In this document: positions 8,828 to 16,729 of the stretch, piece by piece
Position numbering within the stretch: position 1 is the stretch's first letter
Layout of the letters: each line of letters begins with the position of its first letter
Assembly: GCF_041902845.1 (NCBI RefSeq)
Contig: NZ_CP159486.1
Location: 1 to 64,000, forward strand
Reading direction: 5' to 3'
Source of the DNA: Limibacterium fermenti
Lineage (GTDB): Bacteria > Bacteroidota > Bacteroidia > Bacteroidales > Dysgonomonadaceae
DNA length: 64,000 bases
Position numbers and translations under genes: made by a program
The notes under the pieces: model-generated
Databases searched by the model: none
Told to the model about the DNA's origin: nothing
What the model saw: the letters and a program-made list of their open reading frames with translations, nothing else

Positions 8828-11626
8828 ATGAGTGATTCCAAATACATTGAAATAAAGGGTGCTCGCGTCAACAATCTCAAAAATATAGACGTAAACATCC
8901 CCCGAAATACCTTCACCGTGATTACCGGACTTTCCGGATCGGGCAAGTCGTCCCTCGCCTTCGACACGCTGTATGCCGAAGGCCAGCGGCGCTATGTGGA
9001 AAGCTTGTCGGCCTATGCGCGACAGTTCCTCGGGCGCATGAACAAGCCCGAGTGCGACTACATCAAAGGCATCCCGCCGGCCATCGCCATCGAGCAAAAG
9101 GTGAATACGCGCAATCCCCGTTCGACGGTCGGTACCTCCACCGAAATATACGAATATCTGCGCTTGCTGTATGCCCGCATCGGCAGGACCATTTCGCCCG
9201 TGTCGGGCGCCGAAGTCAAGCGCCATTACGTGCACGATGTGGTGGAGAAGATGTTGCAATACCGCGAAGGGACGCGTTTGGCCGTGTTGTCGGCCGTGCA
9301 GTTGCGGAACGGACGGAATCTGCGGGAGCAATTGGAGATTTTGCAGAAAGAAGGTTTCACGCGGGTCGATGTCGACGGGCAGTTTTACCGTATCGATGAG
9401 CTGTTGCAGCAGAAGAACATCCCGTCGGAGGAGGAAGTGCTTATCGTCATCGACCGTTTGTCGTGCTCTTCGGATAAGTCGACGGTCAACCGCCTTTCCG
9501 ATTCGGTGGAAACCGCCTTTCTGGAAGGCGACGGGGAGTGTGTCATCCGTTTCTGGACGCCTGACGGGACGGAATCGTTTACCTTTTCCAACCGCTTTGA
9601 AGCCGACGGCATTACGTTTGAAGAGCCGACGCCTTTGATGTTCAGTTTCAATAGTCCCGTGGGCGCGTGCCCCGTGTGCGAAGGTTTCGGAAAAGTCATC
9701 GGCATCGATGAAAACCTGGTTATCCCCGACAAGAGCCTGTCGGTGCAGGAAGAGTGCGTGCAATGTTGGAAGGGAGAGAAGATGAGCGAGTGGCGGCGCG
9801 AGTTTGTGGCCAACGCCTACAAAGCCGACTTCCCCATTCACCGGGCTTATTACGACCTGAACGATACCGAACGCGATATCCTTTGGAACGGGCGCCCCGA
9901 TCTGGGCATTTACGGCATTAACGATTTTTTCCAAATGCTGGAGCAGAATCTTTATAAGATCCAGTACCGTGTCATGCTGGCCCGGTACCGTGGAAAGACG
10001 GTTTGTCCGGCATGCAAGGGCGCGCGGCTGAAACCCGAAGCGTTTTATGTGAAAGTAGGCGGCCGGTCGATAGGAGATTTGGTAATGCTGCCGGTGTCGG
10101 AGTTGAAAACGTTTTTTGATGAGCTGCAACTCGACGAGACTGACGCCGGCATCGCCAAACGCCTGCTCATCGAGATCCATAACCGCCTTCAGTTTTTGCT
10201 CGATGTAGGATTGGGATATCTTACGCTCAACCGGTTGTCGAATACGCTGTCGGGGGGCGAAAGCCAACGCATCAACCTGGCCTCGTCGCTGGGCAGCAGC
10301 CTTGTCGGTTCGCTGTATATCCTCGACGAGCCGAGCATCGGGTTGCATTCGCGCGATACGCATTTGCTCATCAAGGTGCTGCGCGACCTGCAAAAGCTCG
10401 GCAATACGGTAGTGGTGGTGGAACACGATGAAGACATCATCCGAGCGGCCGATTATATTATCGACATCGGCCCCAAGGCGGGGCGGCTCGGCGGAGAAGT
10501 GCTTTATCAGGGCGAAGTGGCGCATCTGATGACTAATACCGACAGTTATACGGTGAAGTATCTTACCGGCGAGGAGCGCATCGAGGTGCCTGCCGTACGC
10601 CGCAAGTGGAACAATTATATAGAGGTGAAAGGCGCGCGGCAAAACAATCTGAAAAATATCAACGTCAAGTTCCCGCTCAATGTCATGACGGTCGTCACCG
10701 GAGTGAGCGGCTCGGGCAAATCGTCGCTGGTGAACGATGTGTTTTATAATGGGCTGTTGCATCATTATCAGGGATCTTCGTTGCAGCAAGCCGAGTTCAA
10801 CGGGTTGGCGGGCGACCTGAAACTGGTGAAAAACGTGGAGTATGTCGATCAGAATCCCATCGGTAAATCGTCGCGCTCCAATCCGGTTACGTATTTAAAG
10901 GTGTATGACGAAATCCGGAAGCTGTATGCCGCCCAGCCGCTTGCCAAGCAGATGGGTTTCAAGCCGGCCTATTTTTCGTTTAATGTCGAAGGCGGACGGT
11001 GTGAAGAGTGCAAGGGCGAGGGAACCATCACGGTGGAAATGCAGTTTATGGCCGACATCAAGCTGGTGTGTGAATCGTGCCACGGCAAACGTTTTTCTCC
11101 CGAAGTGCTCGAAGTGGAATACCAGGGACTGAACATTTACGATATTCTGGAGATGACGGTCGACCAAGCCATCGAATTCTTTGGCGCACAAAAAGGCGCT
11201 ACGGAGAAGAAGATCGCCAAAAAGATGCAACCGCTGCAAGATGTGGGACTCGGATACATCAAGCTCGGACAGTCGTCTTCCACCTTGTCGGGAGGAGAAA
11301 ACCAGCGGGTGAAGCTGGCGTATTACCTCGGGGAAGAAAAAGCCGACCCCACGTTGTTTATCTTCGACGAACCCACCACGGGGCTTCACTTCCACGATAT
11401 CAAGACGCTGCTGAAGGCGTTTAACGCGCTCATCGACCGGGGGCATACCGTGCTGATTATCGAGCACAATATGGAGGTGATTAAAACGGCCGATTATGTA
11501 ATCGATATAGGTCCCGAAGGAGGAAAAGAGGGCGGATATGTGGTGGCTACGGGGACGCCGGAAGAAATCGCCGCTTGCGAGGCATCGTATACCGGACGGT
11601 TTCTGAAGGAAAAATTAGCTAATTAG
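8828..11626 (+). CDS. uvrA: Excinuclease ABC subunit UvrA
   Basis: UvrA recognises bulky DNA lesions with UvrB in nucleotide excision repair. From the ATG at 8828 it is 932 residues, normal for UvrA. A 55-codon upstream extension is excluded by the promoter at 8780-8810. It has two ABC ATPase modules: the first Walker A is GLSGSGKS (34-41), the second is GVSGSGKSSL in the C-terminal half, each with an LSGGE signature (LSNTLSGGESQR; SSTLSGGENQR). Zinc-binding CxxC pairs are present (CPVCEGFG, CPACKGAR, CEECKGEG, CESCHGKR). It is monocistronic. Confidence 0.98.
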   Translation: MSDSKYIEIKGARVNNLKNIDVNIPRNTFTVITGLSGSGKSSLAFDTLYAEGQRRYVESLSAYARQFLGRMNKPECDYIKGIPPAIAIEQKVNTRNPRSTVGTSTEIYEYLRLLYARIGRTISPVSGAEVKRHYVHDVVEKMLQYREGTRLAVLSAVQLRNGRNLREQLEILQKEGFTRVDVDGQFYRIDELLQQKNIPSEEEVLIVIDRLSCSSDKSTVNRLSDSVETAFLEGDGECVIRFWTPDGTESFTFSNRFEADGITFEEPTPLMFSFNSPVGACPVCEGFGKVIGIDENLVIPDKSLSVQEECVQCWKGEKMSEWRREFVANAYKADFPIHRAYYDLNDTERDILWNGRPDLGIYGINDFFQMLEQNLYKIQYRVMLARYRGKTVCPACKGARLKPEAFYVKVGGRSIGDLVMLPVSELKTFFDELQLDETDAGIAKRLLIEIHNRLQFLLDVGLGYLTLNRLSNTLSGGESQRINLASSLGSSLVGSLYILDEPSIGLHSRDTHLLIKVLRDLQKLGNTVVVVEHDEDIIRAADYIIDIGPKAGRLGGEVLYQGEVAHLMTNTDSYTVKYLTGEERIEVPAVRRKWNNYIEVKGARQNNLKNINVKFPLNVMTVVTGVSGSGKSSLVNDVFYNGLLHHYQGSSLQQAEFNGLAGDLKLVKNVEYVDQNPIGKSSRSNPVTYLKVYDEIRKLYAAQPLAKQMGFKPAYFSFNVEGGRCEECKGEGTITVEMQFMADIKLVCESCHGKRFSPEVLEVEYQGLNIYDILEMTVDQAIEFFGAQKGATEKKIAKKMQPLQDVGLGYIKLGQSSSTLSGGENQRVKLAYYLGEEKADPTLFIFDEPTTGLHFHDIKTLLKAFNALIDRGHTVLIIEHNMEVIKTADYVIDIGPEGGKEGGYVVATGTPEEIAACEASYTGRFLKEKLAN

Positions 11627-11766
11627 CTAATTAGCAGATTAGCAGATTAGCGAATGAGCGAATGTGCAAATGAGCGAATAAAGTCAAAGGTCTAAAGACC
11701 GGCGACCGGCAGACCGGCGACTGAAGACTGGAGACCGAAGACTGGCGACCGAAGACTAAGCGGAGC
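11627..11766. repeat. Word-like short tandem repeats between convergent genes
   Basis: About 140 bp of non-coding DNA built from two families of degenerate short words. First come about seven 7-9 bp words such as TTAGCTAA, TTAGCAGA, GAGCGAAT. Then come words alternating GACCGGC, GACTGAA, GACTGGA, GACCGAA. It separates convergent uvrA and the DUF2752 gene. I see no coding potential. Confidence 0.75.
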
Positions 11767-11767
11767 G

Positions 11768-12154
11768 TCAGAGGATGTTTCGCAGAATCCAGAAGGCCAC
11801 GATGACCACTAACACGACGATTGCGGCCGTGGCGCCATAGAGCGTGCGGGCTATGCGGGGAAAACGCCGCTTCCCCCCCAGGTATTCCAGATAAATGCCC
11901 AGGAAAATATACGGCAGCGCCAGCAACATAAATGCGTTGTGGCGGAAAGCCGATCGGATGCGCAGGTGAAGCAGGTCGTGAACGGCCCGCTGCGAACCGC
12001 AACCGGGGCACTCATAGCCGGTTGCCGACAGAAAGAAACATTTGGGAAACAACGCCGTCTCGGCCGGATCGAAGCGGTAAAAAATAACCGCTGCGGCCAG
12101 TAAAAACAGGCAGGCCGCAGCAATTAACACGATCTTTTTACCGATGGTCGACAA
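11768..12154 (-). CDS. DUF2752 membrane protein
   Basis: The 128-residue protein has the DUF2752 core motif CPGCGSQRAVHDLLH (residues ~49-63) between hydrophobic segments: an N-terminal segment (IVLIAAACLFLLAAAVIFY), a central one (AFMLLALPYIFLGIYLEYL) and a C-terminal one (AAIVVLVVIVAFWIL). The paired cysteines suggest metal binding or redox chemistry, but the function of the family is unknown. It is the last gene of a leftward run with two CD225-type proteins (gaps of 8 and 19 bp), an arrangement suggesting one transcript. Confidence 0.85.
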   Translation of the reverse strand: MSTIGKKIVLIAAACLFLLAAAVIFYRFDPAETALFPKCFFLSATGYECPGCGSQRAVHDLLHLRIRSAFRHNAFMLLALPYIFLGIYLEYLGGKRRFPRIARTLYGATAAIVVLVVIVAFWILRNIL

Positions 12155-12162
12155 GGAAGCGG

Positions 12163-12627
12163 TTAGTAGTTGTAAATGCTCGAATTATCTTGCATGATGC
12201 TCTCGAACGTGGCGCTGTAATCGCCCATCATAAAAGCAGTCATCGCCGCGATAAAGATGACAATCCCACATACAATCCCGACGATAGCCCATGTTTTAGC
12301 CCTTTTCGCCATGCGTTGGGCATCCGCGTACTTTCCCTGATCGTAAAACGAGTTCACCTGTACTGCGTTGACAATGCCGATGATGCCGAACAGCCGCGAG
12401 CAGAGGATGGTTACCACAATCGACTGCCACAGCCACGAGTTGGGCCTCATAGGCGGAATATCTTCCTCGCCTTGTGAATAAAAGCCGGTCTGTTCGTAGG
12501 CCGGATTCACGGGCGGGGGCGGCGGAGGCGTCGCGGGCCCGTTTGTTTCCCGGTTTTCCTGATCGTTCCACGCATCTCCGGGCGTGTGATCGCTCTCTTG
12601 GCGGTAGTCGTTATCTTCTTCTATCAT
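12163..12627 (-). CDS. CD225/dispanin family membrane protein
   Basis: The 154-residue protein has a polar, proline-rich N-terminal third (PPPPPPVNP) followed by two membrane segments typical of CD225/dispanins: SWLWQSIVVTILCSRLFGII with the conserved loop VNAVQVNSFYDQGKYADAQ, then TWAIVGIVCGIVIFIAAMT. Eukaryotic relatives are the IFITMs; bacterial members are uncharacterised. It is the middle gene of the 13219-11768 run. A role in envelope organisation is conjecture. Confidence 0.85.
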   Translation of the reverse strand: MIEEDNDYRQESDHTPGDAWNDQENRETNGPATPPPPPPVNPAYEQTGFYSQGEEDIPPMRPNSWLWQSIVVTILCSRLFGIIGIVNAVQVNSFYDQGKYADAQRMAKRAKTWAIVGIVCGIVIFIAAMTAFMMGDYSATFESIMQDNSSIYNY

Positions 12628-12646
12628 TTTATAGGACTGTTTTAGG

Positions 12647-13219
12647 TTATGCCGACAAAGCGTCGCTCAATCCGGGCAAAGCGGTCAACGAACCGAAGAA
12701 TACAATAATAAGGATGATGGCGATGATGAGGAGTATGATCCATGCAATGGCAATCCAGAAGGTGATTTTGGTCCATTTGGCAGCCGATTGCGAAGAGTTC
12801 AGCGCGGCCGCATAATCGCCGCGGTTGTAAAACGATTCGACTTGCGCGGCATAGACGATGGCGATAATCCCGAGCAAGCTGATAATGTTGCTGCAAAGGA
12901 TAAAAGGCAGAATCGTCACCAGAATCGATTCGATGAGCCATGTCTTGGGCATCGGCTGCATTTGGGCGGCCGATCCGGGGGCATACTGCGGTGCCGATGC
13001 TTGCGGATAGGCGGTTTGCGGCGCCGAAACGGGCGTTTCGACAGGGCGCGCTTCGGTAAAGAGGAACCGCAACTCGGCAACCGCCTCGGCACGTTCCCAT
13101 TGTTCCATTCCCTGCGTCCAGACTAAAGTATCTTTGCGTACGTTTTCGAGACGCAGTTCTTCGGGCGAGAAAGTACCTTTCTGTTTCCCTTCGTGATCGA
13201 TGTAAAAATATCGGTTCAT
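12647..13219 (-). CDS. GYF-domain CD225/dispanin membrane protein
   Basis: Residues 1-55 form a GYF_2 domain (YFYIDHEGKQKGTFSPEEL...TLVWTQGMEQWERA), a module thought to bind proline-rich peptides. After a linker rich in Pro/Ala/Gln, residues 105-190 form a CD225/dispanin pair of membrane helices (IESILVTILPFILCSNIISL, AAQVESFYNRGDYAAA, then a second helix). The neighbouring CD225 protein carries a run of six prolines, so the GYF domain may bind its own operon partner; that is an inference. It heads the leftward run. Confidence 0.85.
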   Translation of the reverse strand: MNRYFYIDHEGKQKGTFSPEELRLENVRKDTLVWTQGMEQWERAEAVAELRFLFTEARPVETPVSAPQTAYPQASAPQYAPGSAAQMQPMPKTWLIESILVTILPFILCSNIISLLGIIAIVYAAQVESFYNRGDYAAALNSSQSAAKWTKITFWIAIAWIILLIIAIILIIVFFGSLTALPGLSDALSA

Positions 13220-13234
13220 AGTGACTGTTTTAAT

Positions 13235-13639
13235 TTATTGATAATCTTGTGGTGTAATCGTAATTGTTTGAATGATGTGCTGCAACGAGTCGCTGTAGAT
13301 ATACTCGATGGAGACTTTGTTTTGGGTGAAAATGCGCAGGTCGGGATGGGTGGTGAACATCCCTTTCATGCGGTCTTTCATTCCGGGGAGCATTGCCGTG
13401 ACGGTTGAATCCGGGTCGGACGTATGCAACACCGTGTAATGGTAGCGGAAAATATTGTCTCGGGTGACCGACGCGCTGTCGAAACGCGTATTGGCGTCGA
13501 GCATCGTCGGCGTCGACACATTGAGGTTCGCGGCCATGTCCGCCAGCTTTTTGTGCAAAGCTTTATTATCGGATTGGCATTGAACGAATACGAGCGCCAG
13601 TGCCAAAAGGCAGCCAAGGAAATATAACTTTCTGAACAT
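13235..13639 (-). CDS. Uncharacterised lipoprotein
   Basis: I chose the ATG at 13639: it gives a lipoprotein signal (MFRKLYFLGC...VFVQCQSDN), and the -7 box at 13658-13665 places the RNA start so close that in-frame ATGs at 13654 and 13678 would be untranslated or nearly leaderless. The mature ~115 residues are mixed alpha/beta with no motif I recognise. It lies just upstream of the GYF/CD225 run (15-bp gap) in the same orientation and probably shares its transcript. Confidence 0.65.
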   Translation of the reverse strand: MFRKLYFLGCLLALALVFVQCQSDNKALHKKLADMAANLNVSTPTMLDANTRFDSASVTRDNIFRYHYTVLHTSDPDSTVTAMLPGMKDRMKGMFTTHPDLRIFTQNKVSIEYIYSDSLQHIIQTITITPQDYQ

Positions 13640-13657
13640 ATCCGTTTTATTCATACG

Positions 13658-13665
13658 CAAAGTTA
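13658..13665 (-). promoter_or_regulatory. -7 promoter box of the lipoprotein-CD225-DUF2752 run
   Basis: On the minus strand this reads TAACTTTG, a perfect TAnnTTTG element, about 19 bp before the chosen start codon of the lipoprotein gene. Confidence 0.65.
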
Positions 13666-13678
13666 AAAAAGTTTGCAT

Positions 13679-13974
13679 ATGTCCCGAAATATTTCGCCTG
13701 ATTTTTTAAACGAATGCTGTTTTTTCTTTTGAAAGAGAATAAAGGGAGCGCTGGATGAAAATTGCGAACGGGTTTCCAGCGATCGAGGGCACTTGGTTTA
13801 ACGCAACGCCTATAAACGGTTATTTGTCTTCAGAATAAGCCCGATGATGAAATATCAGGATGAATCGGGGTCGTTAGAAACAAAATTGAAAGGGCATATT
13901 GCTTTCGGATTTTTGATGAATTTCGTATCTTTGCTTTCCAATCCTATTAAAAGGTCAAAAATTAGAATATTCAC
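13679..13974. other. Intergenic region with a hairpin and the promoter of the TonB-like gene
   Basis: No gene is seen. An inverted repeat CGCTGGA (13749-13755) / TCCAGCG (13775-13781) could form a hairpin. A canonical promoter sits at the right end: TTTC 13903-13906, a 19-bp spacer, then TATCTTTG 13926-13933. Confidence 0.7.
13903..13933 (+). promoter_or_regulatory. Promoter of the tandem TonB-C gene
   Basis: TTTC (-33) and TATCTTTG (-7) with a 19-bp spacer, 41 bp before the ATG at 13975. Confidence 0.8.
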
Positions 13975-14844
13975 ATGAATTTTGCGAAGATTGTTATAGC
14001 ATTTTTTCTCTCCGGTGTTATGGCCGGAACTCTTTCAGCATCGGGTGCATCCCTCATCTTTCATTCCGCCCCTTCATCGGCCGGCCTTATTGCGCCGCCG
14101 CCGGCTCAAGGCGGAAAAATTGTGGAAAATCCGGATATTCCTCCGGTTTTTACGGGCGGAACGGCCGAGATGCACCGTTTTATCTCCAGCAACCTCAGCT
14201 ATCCGGACGAAGCCGTGGCGCAAAATCTCCAGGGATTAGTGGTGTATACGTTTGTGGTGGAGGAAGATGGCACCCTAACCGACTTCGACTTGATTCATCA
14301 CGCCGACCCGCTTCTCAACGAAGAGGCGTTACGCATCCTGAAGGCGATGCCGGCGTGGCGTCCCGGTAAATATAAAGACCGGATTGTGCGCACGAAATCG
14401 TACGTGCCCATGTACTTCCGCTTGAATAAGAATGCGGCCAGAGCGAGGCGTTCGGCGCCGGTCAATACGGCGAAAACCGACGTCGATATCGCGCAATCGG
14501 AAGTCTTTTCGATTGTCGACAAGATGCCCGAATACACCTACGGGCAAAAAGGGCTGACGCAGTTTATCGAGCATCAGATGCGCTATCCCGTCGAGGCGCG
14601 CCAGCAGGGCATCGAGGGGCGCATTCTTTGTTCGTTTATCGTGGCGGCCGACGGGACCATTTCGAACATCGAAGTGGTGCAGGGCATCCATCCGTTGCTC
14701 GACAAGGAGGCGGTACGCGTGCTGAGCCTGATGCCGCGCTGGAATCCGGGGGAAAACGATGGGGAGAAAGTGAACGTGAAATGCCTCTTACCGATCGATT
14801 TTACCATCGACGAGGAACCGATCCCGCCTTTGGTACAACAATAA
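13975..14844 (+). CDS. Exported protein with two TonB C-terminal domains
   Basis: The 289-residue protein has an N-terminal hydrophobic segment (residues ~4-24) that may be a signal peptide or membrane anchor. Two copies of the TonB C-terminal fold follow. The first is residues ~55-150 (SNLSYPDEAVAQNLQGLVVY...ALRILKAMPAWRPGKY). The second is ~180-280 (HQMRYPVEARQQGIEGRILC...AVRVLSLMPRWNPGEN). Each keeps the family signature YPxEA..Q.I.G and MPxWxPG. There is no long Pro/Lys-rich spacer and no ExbB/ExbD nearby, so it is unlikely to be a classical energy transducer. It could be a periplasmic binding or adaptor protein. It is monocistronic with its own promoter. Confidence 0.85.
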   Translation: MNFAKIVIAFFLSGVMAGTLSASGASLIFHSAPSSAGLIAPPPAQGGKIVENPDIPPVFTGGTAEMHRFISSNLSYPDEAVAQNLQGLVVYTFVVEEDGTLTDFDLIHHADPLLNEEALRILKAMPAWRPGKYKDRIVRTKSYVPMYFRLNKNAARARRSAPVNTAKTDVDIAQSEVFSIVDKMPEYTYGQKGLTQFIEHQMRYPVEARQQGIEGRILCSFIVAADGTISNIEVVQGIHPLLDKEAVRVLSLMPRWNPGENDGEKVNVKCLLPIDFTIDEEPIPPLVQQ

Positions 14845-14910
14845 CGCTTCCTGCCGGGGGCGCTTTGCTTCAAGCGCCTCCGGGAATAAAAATTATTTTT
14901 CGTGATTTAT

Positions 14911-14941
14911 TTTGATATTTGCTTTTTTCCTCCTAATTTTG
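14911..14941 (+). promoter_or_regulatory. Canonical promoter 640 bp upstream of the DUF6261 gene
   Basis: TTTG (14911-14914), exactly 19 bp, then TAATTTTG (14934-14941). Both boxes match the Bacteroidota consensus. No gene begins within 600 bp except a 19-codon ORF, so it may drive a structured leader or a small RNA. Confidence 0.65.
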
Positions 14942-14944
14942 CCG

Positions 14945-15190
14945 GGTAAATACGATTAAAAAAAGAAGTTGATGATGTGCAACGATAATCCGCCGTACCG
15001 ATACGGCGCCTGCTACTGCAAACAGGCGTAACCAGACACTCAAACACCGGAGCCTTTTATCATGACCCCGCCTGCGTCCCTTCATGCAGGGAGATCCGTC
15101 CGTTCGAATCGCAAAGAGACCTCGAAAAGCGACCTTTTACATCGTTACATTACTTGCATATCCGGAAAGGAATATCCGTTTTTTTGCATG
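14945..15190 (+). ncRNA. Candidate structured leader RNA upstream of the repeat array
   Basis: Downstream of the canonical promoter at 14911-14941 are GC-rich local hairpins in otherwise AT-rich DNA: CGCCGTA/TACGGCG (14991-15008, 4-nt loop), an alternative GCCTG/CAGGC (15008-15027) that shares bases with the first, and CCTGC/GCAGG (15071-15090). A 19-codon ORF (14972-15031, starting MMCNDNPPYRYG) preceded by an A/G-rich stretch overlaps the first two hairpins, as in attenuator leaders. The RNA itself is inferred and its 3' end is unknown. Confidence 0.35.
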
Positions 15191-15199
15191 AAAAAAGTT

Positions 15200-15416
15200 T
15201 TTTGAGGTGTTTTAAGCTCGATTTTATACATTAAACTTTTTGGAAATCCTGTTTAAAGGTCATTTTAGGCCTTAAAACTTTTGGAAAGTCCTTTTTAAGG
15301 GTTAAAATAGTATTTCCAAAATTTGGGAAGCCTTGTTTAAAGGTTTGTTTATCACTTCCAAATTTTTGGACGCGCTATTTTAGGGTTAACTCCACACTTC
15401 CCAAATTTTTTCAACG
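15200..15416. repeat. Degenerate ~42-bp tandem repeat array upstream of DUF6261
   Basis: Four clear units start with TGGAAA or a variant at 15241, 15282, 15324 and 15367 (periods 41, 42, 43), and a weaker one starts near 15203. Each unit reads roughly TGGAAaTCCTGTTTAAAGG, then ~15 variable bases, then CTTCCAAA-TTT. Adjoining units therefore meet in a palindrome (TTTCCAAAATTTGGG; CTTCCAAATTTTTGG). The array is non-coding in all frames and lies 160 bp before the DUF6261 ATG. Confidence 0.75.
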
Positions 15417-15576
15417 GTAAAAAACGTCTTGATTATTCTCTTTCAGGTGTATCAGGTATCGACAACCGGAAAAAAGAACTCCGCAAAAAAGTTTTGTTCC
15501 TGCTTTAAGCGGTTTTTCGGTCCGGATGAAAGAATAGCAGGGACATCAGAAAAATGTTCATATAAAAAAAAGAAAG

Positions 15577-16317
15577 ATGAAGCTTAAATTAGTGAGTTTA
15601 TCGTATCTTACCCGTTGGCAAGTATTTCAGTTGCTGACGGATGTGCTTCAGTATGTACAGCTTTTACCGGCAGAAATACTGGAATTGCTGAAAGTGTTCA
15701 GGGAAAAGTTGCAAGCATCCTTGAAAGTACTGGACGAAGTGTTGGCGCAAGAGCGCAAGATAACGCCGGAGGCCTTGTTCGAAGCCGAAGAAGGGCGGGA
15801 TTATGGTATCCGGAAACTGTGGAATCTGGTAAAGGAATATTCCGATTACGAGATGGATAAGACGAAAGAGACGGCAGCGAAAGAGTTGCTGAATTTGTTT
15901 AGCCTTTATGGACGGGGCTATGAAATAGCCGATATGCCGCAGGATGATGAAAGTGCGGCTTTAGACAATCTGCTGCGCGATATGTTGAGTGAGGCATACC
16001 TTCCGCATGTAACGTCGGTAGGGCTGTTAGATTTGGTGAATTATACAAAGGGGCATAACGATGTTTTTGTCGGTAATCAGCAAACGCGTACGACGAGCGA
16101 ATCGAAACGCATCAACGGAGAAGCGCGTGCCGCCCGTTTACAAGCGGAGACCGATTTCCGCGCCCTTTGCGAGCAAATCAATGCCCTGGCACTTATCAAC
16201 GGCAGTGCGCCGTATGACGAAACCATCGCAAAGATGAATACAGCCATGGATAATTATGTCGATACGGCCCGTCAGCGGCGCAAAAACAAAAATAAAAAGC
16301 CCGCAGACAAAAAATAA
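15577..16317 (+). CDS. DUF6261 family protein
   Basis: This 246-residue, almost entirely helical, soluble protein has no signal peptide. It begins MKLKLVSLSYLTRWQVFQLL and ends in a strongly basic tail (RQRRKNKNKKPADKK), which suggests nucleic-acid binding. The family assignment (DUF6261, a Bacteroidota-restricted family, often multicopy) is from recall. Coiled-coil-like stretches occur around residues 35-65 and 175-195. A purine-rich ribosome-binding region (AAAGAAAG) precedes the ATG. Its only visible partner is the repeat array and possible leader RNA upstream. Function unknown. Confidence 0.7.
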   Translation: MKLKLVSLSYLTRWQVFQLLTDVLQYVQLLPAEILELLKVFREKLQASLKVLDEVLAQERKITPEALFEAEEGRDYGIRKLWNLVKEYSDYEMDKTKETAAKELLNLFSLYGRGYEIADMPQDDESAALDNLLRDMLSEAYLPHVTSVGLLDLVNYTKGHNDVFVGNQQTRTTSESKRINGEARAARLQAETDFRALCEQINALALINGSAPYDETIAKMNTAMDNYVDTARQRRKNKNKKPADKK

Positions 16318-16453
16318 ACATGTTCCCAAAATGATTTTTTACCGGGGGTGGCGCGTGTAGCATCGCCTCCGGTTGTGTCTTACGTCTCTGGTTATTAAAT
16401 GTATTGAAAGCAATGAAAAAAAACCGCTTATTGTTTTTCCTGTTTATTCCATA

Positions 16454-16708
16454 CTATTTGCATAAGAAGGGATATTGTTGTTGCATCGCTTGTTTTACCG
16501 ATTCATGGGTATAGACTTTTCCTGCATCATCATCAGAAAGCGATTGTTCTATCCGTTGAAACAGTTCTTCCCGGGTGTACGGTTTCAACGTGGCATCGTT
16601 ATCCCGGCGCAAATTGCGTAACAAACGAACCGCTTCCTCCAATAATTCGTCATTATCGATAATTTTACTTGCTTCCTTCAAAAAAGCTTCTCTTAAAGTT
16701 GTTGTCAT
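16454..16708 (-). CDS. Small antitoxin-like protein, orphan
   Basis: The 84-residue acidic helical protein (MTTTLREAFLKEASKIIDND...) resembles the small antitoxin-type proteins that precede RelE/ParE toxins in Bacteroidota. No toxin ORF follows: the 130 bp downstream to 16324 is non-coding on this strand. It may therefore be an orphan, or a remnant of a toxin-antitoxin pair. A MITE lies 20 bp upstream of its start codon (16730-16919). The family link is weak. Confidence 0.5.
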   Translation of the reverse strand: MTTTLREAFLKEASKIIDNDELLEEAVRLLRNLRRDNDATLKPYTREELFQRIEQSLSDDDAGKVYTHESVKQAMQQQYPFLCK

Positions 16709-16729
16709 ACGCTATTCCTTCCCTGTTGT

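Noticed and set aside
8759..10789. A 676-codon open frame on the minus strand opposite uvrA, and a similar one at 1809-2894 opposite the nuclease gene
   Set aside because: Both are shadows of strongly coding plus-strand genes with conserved motifs; the antisense products are rich in His/Arg and show no domain, signal or start region.
15200..15416. CRISPR array
   Set aside because: The ~42-bp units diverge throughout, there are no constant repeats with unique spacers, and no cas gene is near.
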